Below are positions 8,549-15,868 of a stretch of 36,693 nt of DNA, piece after piece. The notes under the pieces were generated by a model. That model saw only the letters and a list, made by a program, of their open reading frames with translations, was not told the origin of the DNA and made no database searches. Position numbers and translations under genes: made by a program. The DNA is from Candidatus Poseidoniaceae archaeon. GTDB lineage: Archaea; Thermoplasmatota; Poseidoniia; Poseidoniales; Poseidoniaceae. The stretch's first letter is position 1. Each line of letters opens with the position of its first letter. The DNA lies in assembly GCA_949373265.1 (NCBI GenBank), contig CASICT010000027.1, forward strand, positions 1 through 36,693, given 5' to 3'.

Positions 8549-8743
8549 TCAATCGGTACGGCGCTGGCGGTAAGTTGTAACGTAGCCTGCAATCCAGTTG
8601 CGCAATTTTTTGGATCCACCGACATCTGTGAGTTCTTGAACCATTTTCTTGTTATGGTCGAAGTCATTAGTGAACTTTTCACCGTGTTCTTCACAAAGAA
8701 TAATTGCACGTATTTTGATAAAACTTGGACGTATATTTCCCAT
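8549..8743 (-). CDS. rps17e: 30S ribosomal protein S17e
   Basis: 64 residues matching the archaeal/eukaryotic S17e family: [10 protein letters not shown] at the start, [18 protein letters not shown] in the middle and [13 protein letters not shown] near the end. ATG 8743 is preferred over GTG 8749 because it gives the family's MG-x-IR start, with GGAG upstream. It begins 3 nt inside the end of L31e. In many archaea an eIF6 gene follows L31e; here S17e takes that place. Confidence 0.9.
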   Translation of the reverse strand: MGNIRPSFIKIRAIILCEEHGEKFTNDFDHNKKMVQELTDVGGSKKLRNWIAGYVTTYRQRRTD

Positions 8744-8745
8744 TT

Positions 8746-9021
8746 TCACTCCTCCATGAGTTTGACTTCGATAGGGATGTCAGGTTCGTCGTGACGAGTT
8801 ATCTGCAAACGAATCTTGCGAGGTGGGTTTTCAATTCCACGCTCCCAAATCTTTTCATTTACAGATGGGTCAATCCAGACCTCTTCATCTTCGGTAACCT
8901 TGAGGTGCTTGACGACCTCGTTCTTGATAATTTGAATAGCTCTAGGTGCTCTCTTGTATCGGGTAATATTCCATGCGTTCCTCAAGGGGACGATTAATTC
9001 GCTAACTGCTCCACGTGCCAT
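8746..9021 (-). CDS. rpl31e: 50S ribosomal protein L31e
   Basis: 91 residues. The family blocks [16 protein letters not shown] and [22 protein letters not shown] are all present. The L39e stop lies 6 nt upstream, and the GAGGTGA at that stop serves as ribosome binding site. Component of the large subunit near the exit tunnel, as known for the family. Confidence 0.95.
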   Translation of the reverse strand: MARGAVSELIVPLRNAWNITRYKRAPRAIQIIKNEVVKHLKVTEDEEVWIDPSVNEKIWERGIENPPRKIRLQITRHDEPDIPIEVKLMEE

Positions 9022-9027
9022 TCAAAA

Positions 9028-9183
9028 TCACCTCTGTAGTTTACTGCGCCTCCAGTGGTGGCGCTTTGGATGAGATACTGTGTTTCGCGCTGTCTTGAGC
9101 ATGACCCAGACAGGTACACGACGGTTTTGTTTTCCAACCTTTAGTAGGCGGATTTTCTTTGCGGCCGGCTTGTTGCTTGACAT
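9028..9183 (-). CDS. rpl39e: 50S ribosomal protein L39e
   Basis: A 51-residue basic protein found by translating the gap between L31e and PDCD5. Visible: an [10 protein letters not shown] start, [14 protein letters not shown] in the middle and [11 protein letters not shown] at the end, the complete L39e pattern that lines the ribosomal exit tunnel. It sits in the conserved archaeal order PDCD5-L39e-L31e. Confidence 0.95.
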   Translation of the reverse strand: MSSNKPAAKKIRLLKVGKQNRRVPVWVMLKTARNTVSHPKRHHWRRSKLQR

Positions 9184-9192
9184 TATTTCACC

Positions 9193-9552
9193 TCAGATTC
9201 TTCTAATGCTAGTCTCACGACGGCCTTCGGAAAGACCTGCGAGGATTCGCTTGAGTTGTTCATCGTTAACTGGAGTTGCAATTCTCTTCTCTCCAGCAAG
9301 GGTTGCTAAATGAGTTTTAACCCTAGTAGTCAACTCGGTGTTGACAAGATTAAGACTTGCAAGACGTGATCTTGCATCTGGTGATAGTATCAGTTTCATC
9401 GAACTGTCGAGTTCAGCAACTGCTGCGGCTTGGGTCTGCTGCTCTAATTCAGCATCTGCTTGTGCTGCTGCTTGCTCTTCCAACTGACCTTGAATCTGAG
9501 CCATACGTTGAGCACGTATGTTTGCCAGTTCCTCATCAGCGGCAATAGTCAT
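9193..9552 (-). CDS. DNA-binding protein of the PDCD5/TFAR19 family
   Basis: About 119 residues (122 if GTG 9561 is used). A coiled, Glu/Gln/Ala-rich N-terminal helix (ELANIRAQRMAQIQGQLEEQ) is followed by the family core: LSPDARSRLASLNLVNTEL, then RVKTHLATLAGEKRIATPVNDEQLKRILAGL. PDCD5 proteins are encoded beside S19e and L39e in most archaea, as here. The molecular role is not well defined; DNA binding is the family annotation. Confidence 0.9.
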   Translation of the reverse strand: MTIAADEELANIRAQRMAQIQGQLEEQAAAQADAELEQQTQAAAVAELDSSMKLILSPDARSRLASLNLVNTELTTRVKTHLATLAGEKRIATPVNDEQLKRILAGLSEGRRETSIRRI

Positions 9553-9583
9553 AGCAGCCACGTCCTCACACTTCCAATATCAA

Positions 9584-10075
9584 TCAGTACTTTGAGAGGC
9601 CAGGATATGCTTCCTCTGCCTTGCCACGAATAGAGTGGGCTACTTCGTTCAAAATCTTTTGACCTTCAGAAGTAATAGTTCTTCCAGAATACAACTTTTG
9701 GTCACCGTCAACAGATTGAACTGTCTTGGTAGACTTCATCTCGATTAAACCAACATCACTTAGTTGCTGTAATGCGGTGCGAATAATATGTCGGCTTCCC
9801 ATTGCTGGGGTGTGTGGATTTGAACCATTGTCCTTCTTTCCACCATAGGCTTGTGCAAGAGCATTTACTCCGATTGGACCTTCTCTGCCAACCTTGCGCA
9901 TGAGGGCAGCGCAACGCAGCTCCCACCAGTTTGATTGGGAAGGCGGGCGTTCTCGGTGAACACCAGTCTTTACGTAATCAGCCCACTCCGGACGTGAAAT
10001 GCCATCGATATCCGATAGCCTGTCAGCAAGAGCTGGGTTCAATAGGTCAGCAGGGACATCGTAGAACGTCGTCAT
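9584..10075 (-). CDS. rps19e: 30S ribosomal protein S19e
   Basis: 163 residues. Family blocks: FYDVPADLLNPALADRL, PEWADYVKTGVHRERPP, WWELRCAALMRKV, GPIGVNALAQAYGGKK, RHIIRTALQQLSDVGLIE and ITSEGQKILNEV. ATG 10075 is chosen because GGTGC lies 4 nt upstream and a TATA-like box sits about 35-45 nt upstream; the longer start at 10102 is unlikely. First gene of the minus-strand ribosomal operon. Confidence 0.94.
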   Translation of the reverse strand: MTTFYDVPADLLNPALADRLSDIDGISRPEWADYVKTGVHRERPPSQSNWWELRCAALMRKVGREGPIGVNALAQAYGGKKDNGSNPHTPAMGSRHIIRTALQQLSDVGLIEMKSTKTVQSVDGDQKLYSGRTITSEGQKILNEVAHSIRGKAEEAYPGLSKY

Positions 10076-10108
10076 CGTAGCACCAAGCAACTTGCCGACC
10101 AAACTCCC

Positions 10109-10119
10109 CTATATGAAAG
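10109..10119. promoter_or_regulatory. TATA-like box for the S19e operon, possibly shared with the divergent gene
   Basis: CTATATGAAAG on the plus strand (TTTCATATAG on the minus) is the only AT-rich element in an otherwise GC-rich 110-bp gap between rps19e and the plus-strand membrane protein gene. On the minus strand it would place transcription start roughly 25 nt downstream, just ahead of ATG 10075. The position fits archaeal TBP sites; it is unproven. Confidence 0.45.
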
Positions 10120-10185
10120 GCACTGTTCCCGCAGCCTCTAGCACGGTTACAGAGAGGGGACTGCGGGGCTAGTTCAGCAGGGTTC

Positions 10186-11016
10186 ATGAAGGGCGCACAT
10201 CTGGACCCAAACATGCGCAAAGCGTTGGCCCAAAATCCGAACTTACTGCGCACGCTAATCGGGATGGGGCTGACACTAATATTTCTGCTTAGTTATGCGG
10301 TATATGGAGCAACAATAAGCACAGAATATTTCATCTACTACTCTGAATCAGAGGAGAATGAATTGATATTTGATAACCCCGACAGATATTATGATTCTGA
10401 TAAAAATCAGACAACATGGACTTGGGACGTAATGCTAGATGGTCAAAACCTAACTTGGATTAATTTATCCGCAAGTTCGTTGTCAACAAACGCAATAATA
10501 TCAATTTCAAACGGTGAGGGTATTTTCAGCCACCCAGACCTTGGCGATGTTGATGCTGAAGAGTTTTCTTGTGTTGATTCATGTAGAAAGAAGATCGAGC
10601 ACACAACAAACTCATCAAATGGTTTTGCTGAAATCATATCATTAACAGATCCTAATCCGGCACTAAGAGGCACAGGTACCGTATACGCAGATTCATTAGA
10701 AAAGGCAACTGAAAAAGCTAGTGAGATTCTGGAAACCTCATTTGAGCCATCGAGCGTTAGAATAACAGTAATTGAAAATGGAAACAGAGATGTCAACCCA
10801 AATGTCAAGTTGACCCAGGTCAATGAAGAGTTATCTGATATTGAAAAGTTTGAAGTTGATGCCGCAACTGAGTTCATGTGGGCACTTGCGGCAGTCATAG
10901 GATGCTTCAGTATGGTTTTAGTTCCATCATTCACAGTATACTTTGCAGCTAGGGCGAAACAAAAGAAGTTAGAATTGAAACTCGAAGAAGCAAAAGATGC
11001 TCTAGAAGATGAATAG
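10186..11016 (+). CDS. Membrane protein with two TM helices and an extracytoplasmic domain, unknown
   Basis: 276 residues (267 if ATG 10213 is used). A hydrophobic helix at about 22-44 (LIGMGLTLIFLLSYAVYGA), an acidic domain of about 180 residues with a C-x4-C pair (SCVDSCRKK), a second helix at about 228-252 (MWALAAVIGCFSMVLVPSFTVYF) and a charged cytoplasmic coiled coil (KLELKLEEAKDALE). I do not recognise the family. It is followed by the 1170-residue surface protein gene with a 50-nt gap, so the two may work together at the cell surface. Confidence 0.7.
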   Translation: MKGAHLDPNMRKALAQNPNLLRTLIGMGLTLIFLLSYAVYGATISTEYFIYYSESEENELIFDNPDRYYDSDKNQTTWTWDVMLDGQNLTWINLSASSLSTNAIISISNGEGIFSHPDLGDVDAEEFSCVDSCRKKIEHTTNSSNGFAEIISLTDPNPALRGTGTVYADSLEKATEKASEILETSFEPSSVRITVIENGNRDVNPNVKLTQVNEELSDIEKFEVDAATEFMWALAAVIGCFSMVLVPSFTVYFAARAKQKKLELKLEEAKDALEDE

Positions 11017-11066
11017 TTTGAGCGAAGGTGTAATATTGCTTGCAACAATGTCAGCATTTGAGGACC

Positions 11067-14000
11067 ATGCGACGAATCATCCCAATCGTACTAATCGCGC
11101 TACTGTTGCCTTCATTTTTACCAATGGTTAATGCTACATCGGGTAGGGCTGTAAATATTGATTTAGATATAACTGATATCTCGATTACGTATCCTGATTC
11201 TACTAATCAGTCCCTATACCAAATGTTCTCATCAAATTATCCAATTATAAACTTTGATAAGCCAGAAAACCTCTACGTAACGGATGGAGTAATCGGGGTG
11301 GAAATGAACATCAATATATTAGTTGAAAATATTGGAACTGTTCAATCAGGATTTGTAGATATCACTGTGTTAGTGTTACATAATGAGTACACTAGATTCG
11401 AATTATTAAACAATACAAGAACGATGAATCCAATTTCAGGATCATCATCTGGTTCAGTTGATATTCTTTGGACACCGTACTATTCGGGTAATCACACTTT
11501 GCAAATATCTGTATCGAACACTAATGGCGACGATGACATATCAAATAATCAACATTCCCGACACCTAACTGTAGCATACCTCTACGATAATTGTGTAGAC
11601 ATGTCACAATGGACTAGCACAGGAGAATGGAGTGTTAATTCTGATGCATTTATTTCGCAATCGAATTCATTCCATATTGGAAATGGACAATTATCAACGT
11701 ATTCGAATTCACTAACTTCGGTATTGACAAGTCCTACTTTTAATGTGGCTGATGACGTTAATGGCCACAATGCTGCAATTGGGTATTCCTTCTTTTACTC
11801 AGGGGGTGTGTCTTCAGGAGACCAAATGAAGGGTTATATCAAAGATGACATGGGTAATTGGGATGAGACCTTTACAATGCAGAGCGTTGTCGATAACAAC
11901 TTCCAAGACGGAATAAGTTGGCAAACATTCTCAGCCCAATATAGTGGGAAAACATCTCCATTAATCCCTGTTGATAACTCACACTTCCACTCATCAACAC
12001 AGATTAGATTTTCATTCACATCCGATGCAACCGGTTCCGACATGGGATATTGGATAGATGACCTCGTGATAATTTATGACCAAGCTGCACGTAAATCTGA
12101 GTATCAAGTTGGCTTGACAGATGTAAATACAATGGGTGGGCTACCTGGAGATTGGTCTACGACTCGATTAGAAGTTAGCAACGATGGAAACATATCTGCA
12201 AGATATACACCCACTGCTAGTGGTATTCCAAACGGTTGGACGCACTATTTCTCTAATCCTAACGGGGCTAGTATCGGTTCATCGGGACTCGAACTTCTAC
12301 CTGGTGAATCACGAGAATTTGACCTCCGGGTATTAGTAGATGAAAATGCAAGTCAAGGTAATCTGCCAGTCACTGTTAATGTGACTTCGAATATACATGC
12401 AGATGTTACAGATGGTATTGAGACCATGATTAAGGTACTACCAGATAGATTGCCCGAGATTATCCTGCCTGAAATAACTCCTAGATGCAGCCCTGGGATG
12501 AGTTGTGATTTCTCTATTGAAATTGAGAATATAGGACAGGCGACAGATGTATTTTCAATATCGCTTGCAGATAAGAATGTCCCCGCAGGGTGGAGTATAT
12601 CTCTATCATGGAATCAATCGACAAATGTTTTGGTACGAGTTGACACACCAGTCCAAATATGGTTTACAGCAACGGTTCCAGAAGGTGTTGAGCCTGATGT
12701 AACCGGTGAAGTTTGGCTAACTGCTACAAGTACAAATGATACTAGAAGAAGTGATGTTAAGGCCATTGAAGTGGCTGCAGCAATGATTAGTGATGCGGAT
12801 GTATCATTTGAAACACAGATTGGGGATACAGGTTACATAGGCGCAGGTCTATCAAAAGATGTCGTTTTCCGAATATGGAATAATGCGAGCAGAATCGATA
12901 TTTTCAAACCTCAAATCGAATATACCAACGTAACTGGATGGATAGTAGAATTACTTAATTCACCAGACTTGGCTATTTCGCCAGGTTCATCGTCAACATA
13001 TACAGTGCGAATTACTGCCCCAATTACAGCACAGGCAGAAGATATTGGACCAATGATATTGCCACAAGCTCTTTCGCTTAGATCAGGTGACGAAATTACA
13101 GGCAATGGATGGCAAGGTTTGCGTGTTGATTCACTTTATGACCTTGCAATAGAATTGATTGAACCGCCAACTACCCTAACACCAGGCGTTCCAGTGATGG
13201 TAAGTATTGAAATTACGAATAATGGAAATGGGCCAGCGACTGCTGTTATTGATTTCCCTTGGAATTCGGCAACATGGAAATGGTGGGCCTTGGTAGAAGG
13301 AGTAAACGTAACAGAAGGTGTTGAATTATCCGTTTCATACGACCTTGAAAACATAAGAACGGTTGATGTTTGGATTTTAATGCCATCATTAGAGGCACCT
13401 GGGGAGTTTCATGAAATCACAATTTCAGTTCAACCCAAAGATGCAACTGACATAAATTCCAGTGATAATACAGTTATGTTTGAAGCAATAACTGAAACAA
13501 TTAGACAACCAAGACTAGATGGAGATTCTATTGAACGAATAATTGAAACAGATACTATATTTTCATTTAACGCAACTGCATGGAATATTGGCAATGCTGT
13601 CGACAATACAGCAAGAGCAAGGTTGGTTATTCAGACAACACCTGCCACATCAAGTGTAATTGGATTCATTTCAACAGAAAATGGTGCTGCTATTGATGCA
13701 GGACAGTGGATAAATCTCAATCTAGGTGCAACAGAATCAATATTATTGTTGGCAGATATCATAGTGTCACCAGATTGCCCTTTGAATACAATCATTTCAG
13801 CAACCATAGAATTGGAAGGAGGCTCTGATGAACTAGGTCGGCCAATCTCTAAGACGGTTGTAGTTGCGTTGATGGTAGGCGAAAGAAGACTCGTTGAAAT
13901 GGAGGATATTGAAAAATCAACTGAGGAGATTACTCCAAATACTGACCATGTATTATGGATTAATCTTTCATCAACTTCGACCCAGTACGAGATATTTGAT

Positions 14001-14579
14001 ATTGAAGCCGTAGTACCTGAAGGATGGGGAGTTATCTGTGATGGCAACCCCGTACATTTAGAACCAACAAGAATCGAGATGAATCAGGGTCACTTAATCA
14101 CACAATCACACGATATGAGGTGTGTACTGATCAGGGAAACAGGGGACTACACTGGTAATATACAATTGATGGTAAACGGTACAGATAGTCGTATAAATTT
14201 CCAATACAATGACCAAGTAACATGGTCACAACCAGATGTAGAAGAAAAACTGTTTTCAAATACGATTATAGCATCTGGAATCGGAGGAATTACAATAATA
14301 GCGGCTTTGCTAATTGTCATTAGGAGATTGGGTTCCAAGGGTGATGAATTTGAACACGAATATGAGGATGAGGATGAAATTATTGAGCAACATATTCCAA
14401 TGCAGGGTCCACCAGCATCAGTATTCGCAGGCCCACCTGCTACTGTAGTAGTGGAAGATAATACTGCAACTGAATACCAAAAACAAGTCGATGAATACAA
14501 TAGAAAAGTTGCAGAATATGATGCATGGCATGCGGCGCAAGGTTCACAGGCAGTAGTTGATACGCCAACTCATGAGTGA
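11067..14579 (+). CDS. Large membrane-anchored surface protein with repeated Ig-like (CARDB/NEW3-type) domains
   Basis: 1170 residues. It starts with a signal peptide (MRRIIPIVLIALLLPSFLPMVNA). Then comes a long extracellular part with several beta-sandwich modules, recognisable by recurring phrases such as VENIGTVQSG, IEIENIGQATDVFSI, IEITNNGNGPA and WNIGNAVDN, each near the start of a CARDB/NEW3-like repeat. One transmembrane helix follows (IASGIGGITIIAALLIVI) and then a 75-residue acidic and Pro-rich cytoplasmic tail. ATG 11067 follows GAGGA at 2 nt spacing and opens directly into the signal peptide; the longer start adds a non-signal stretch. Likely adhesion, cell envelope or substrate capture; no catalytic motif seen. 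Confidence 0.82.
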   Translation: MRRIIPIVLIALLLPSFLPMVNATSGRAVNIDLDITDISITYPDSTNQSLYQMFSSNYPIINFDKPENLYVTDGVIGVEMNINILVENIGTVQSGFVDITVLVLHNEYTRFELLNNTRTMNPISGSSSGSVDILWTPYYSGNHTLQISVSNTNGDDDISNNQHSRHLTVAYLYDNCVDMSQWTSTGEWSVNSDAFISQSNSFHIGNGQLSTYSNSLTSVLTSPTFNVADDVNGHNAAIGYSFFYSGGVSSGDQMKGYIKDDMGNWDETFTMQSVVDNNFQDGISWQTFSAQYSGKTSPLIPVDNSHFHSSTQIRFSFTSDATGSDMGYWIDDLVIIYDQAARKSEYQVGLTDVNTMGGLPGDWSTTRLEVSNDGNISARYTPTASGIPNGWTHYFSNPNGASIGSSGLELLPGESREFDLRVLVDENASQGNLPVTVNVTSNIHADVTDGIETMIKVLPDRLPEIILPEITPRCSPGMSCDFSIEIENIGQATDVFSISLADKNVPAGWSISLSWNQSTNVLVRVDTPVQIWFTATVPEGVEPDVTGEVWLTATSTNDTRRSDVKAIEVAAAMISDADVSFETQIGDTGYIGAGLSKDVVFRIWNNASRIDIFKPQIEYTNVTGWIVELLNSPDLAISPGSSSTYTVRITAPITAQAEDIGPMILPQALSLRSGDEITGNGWQGLRVDSLYDLAIELIEPPTTLTPGVPVMVSIEITNNGNGPATAVIDFPWNSATWKWWALVEGVNVTEGVELSVSYDLENIRTVDVWILMPSLEAPGEFHEITISVQPKDATDINSSDNTVMFEAITETIRQPRLDGDSIERIIETDTIFSFNATAWNIGNAVDNTARARLVIQTTPATSSVIGFISTENGAAIDAGQWINLNLGATESILLLADIIVSPDCPLNTIISATIELEGGSDELGRPISKTVVVALMVGERRLVEMEDIEKSTEEITPNTDHVLWINLSSTSTQYEIFDIEAVVPEGWGVICDGNPVHLEPTRIEMNQGHLITQSHDMRCVLIRETGDYTGNIQLMVNGTDSRINFQYNDQVTWSQPDVEEKLFSNTIIASGIGGITIIAALLIVIRRLGSKGDEFEHEYEDEDEIIEQHIPMQGPPASVFAGPPATVVVEDNTATEYQKQVDEYNRKVAEYDAWHAAQGSQAVVDTPTHE

Positions 14580-14751
14580 ACTACCTGTAATGTGGTATGT
14601 TCTACTTTGTCTAGTATCCATTTTTGGTGTTGCTACTTGGATATTAGATAATTTCACACAAAAATATGAACTTAAAAGAATCACAGGAATACTTGGTGTC
14701 GTTTCAATGATTTCAGTACTCTACATAACATTCACAACAGAGGGATTGTAA
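14572..14751 (+). CDS. Small membrane protein, two TM helices, unknown
   Basis: 59 residues. Two hydrophobic stretches (VMWYVLLCLVSIFGVATWIL and ITGILGVVSMISVLYITF) are separated by a short charged loop (DNFTQKYELKR). Its ATG overlaps the stop of the surface protein (ATGAGTGA) and its stop overlaps the next start (TAATG), so it is translationally coupled to both. No family recognised. Confidence 0.7.
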   Translation: MSELPVMWYVLLCLVSIFGVATWILDNFTQKYELKRITGILGVVSMISVLYITFTTEGL

Positions 14752-15137
14752 TGATTGAGGGCAACTGGGAGCATTTCATTCCAATACAACTCCCGGTAGA
14801 TTGGGAATATCAAGGTGAGCCTGGAATACATCCCGAGATTGATGGTATTACTGGTAAAAATGTCGTATTACTAATTAGAAAAACATTTACCAGATTTGAA
14901 AAAATATTATCAAAAATTCTGAAGGCTCCTAAAGTAGTTAGAAGACCAATGCACTATACGCAATCAATGCTGTGGGAATTAATGGATGGAAACAGAAACT
15001 TCAAGGAAATATGTGAAATCATGAAATCGCTTTACCATGAAGACATTGAGCCCGTGGAAGAAAGAGTGAAGGCATATCTTGAAGTATTCGTAATTCTAAA
15101 TGTTGCTACCGTTTTCAAACCAAGGGAAGAGGAGTAA
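14751..15137 (+). CDS. PqqD-like winged-helix protein
   Basis: 128 residues. The C-terminal 70 residues (RRPMHYTQSMLWELMDGNRNFKEICEIM ... YLEVFVILNVATV) match the PqqD fold pattern: a short strand, a helix with xLWELMDG, a helix with IxEIM, and a wing-like C-terminus. PqqD-like domains often bind peptide leader segments of ribosomally made natural products, but no radical SAM or precursor gene is nearby, so the partner is unknown. Its stop is 5 bp from the stop of the convergent FGE-like gene. Confidence 0.65.
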   Translation: MIEGNWEHFIPIQLPVDWEYQGEPGIHPEIDGITGKNVVLLIRKTFTRFEKILSKILKAPKVVRRPMHYTQSMLWELMDGNRNFKEICEIMKSLYHEDIEPVEERVKAYLEVFVILNVATVFKPREEE

Positions 15138-15142
15138 GAAAA

Positions 15143-15772
15143 TTATAATGGCACCCAGATGAGTCGCAAACCTATTGCATCACTGCGTTTATCGACTAGA
15201 TATTTACCTGATGCTGCAGATGTTGTAGATTCAGATTCCATAAGCCACGAACCCCCTTTTGTTACACGCTTCAATCCGATTTCGCTAGAAGTCCATTCAG
15301 CAACATTGCCATGACAATCAAACAATCCCCACTCATTTGCTTTCTTCTGACCTACCTCTCTGGTAGTGGCTCCGGAATTACCCGCATGCCAAGCTACTTC
15401 ATCGAGATCGCTATCTCTATCGGAATGAAACCACCTAGTCGTTGTACCTGCTCTGCACGCATATTCCCACTCTTGTGAAGTAGGAAGCCTCCAAGAACCA
15501 GTCAATCCAAGTTTGACAAGATCATCTTGCTCGTTCAACCTTGAGATGTACTCTTGACAATCTAACCAACTTACGGATTCAATTGGACGTAGTCCTGCTG
15601 ACCAACCATCGCTGAATTTAGCAGGATTCTCATCCATTATTGCAGTCCATTCGACTTGAGTTACTGGACGTGAGCCAATAAAAAACGGTTCCGTTACTGA
15701 AATATCACCAATGTCCCCTGGTTCGATTAGGACAAAGGTGCCACCATATTCGTTACTAAATGTAGGCCGCAC
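15143..15772 (-). CDS. Formylglycine-generating-enzyme (SUMF1/EgtB) fold protein
   Basis: About 209 residues. Fold motifs in order: PFFIGSRPVTQVEW, PIESVSWLDCQEYISRL, WRLPTSQEWEYACRAGTTT, GLFDCHGNVAEW, VTKGGSW and IGLRLI. The two copper-binding cysteines near the C-terminus of true formylglycine-generating enzymes are absent: the GGSW-to-end segment has no Cys. This copy is therefore more likely a lectin-like, ergothioneine-type or structural member. No ATG is available in the first 60 codons; GTG 15772 is used, and TTG 15826 is the other option but nearly reaches the divergent gene. Confidence 0.8.
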   Translation of the reverse strand: MRPTFSNEYGGTFVLIEPGDIGDISVTEPFFIGSRPVTQVEWTAIMDENPAKFSDGWSAGLRPIESVSWLDCQEYISRLNEQDDLVKLGLTGSWRLPTSQEWEYACRAGTTTRWFHSDRDSDLDEVAWHAGNSGATTREVGQKKANEWGLFDCHGNVAEWTSSEIGLKRVTKGGSWLMESESTTSAASGKYLVDKRSDAIGLRLIWVPL

Positions 15773-15868
15773 ATGGCAAACGAACCGTAGGGTCCGTATC
15801 AAATAAACGGGAGCGCATACGGACAATCCTTATCCCATATGGAGGAGCCAACCAAATTGGTGACCTCC

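Noticed and set aside
10443..14500. Long minus-strand ORFs of up to 204 codons opposite the surface-protein genes
   Set aside because: Their translations are Ser/Ile-rich, low in motif content and lie fully antisense to clear coding frames with signal peptide and TM segments.
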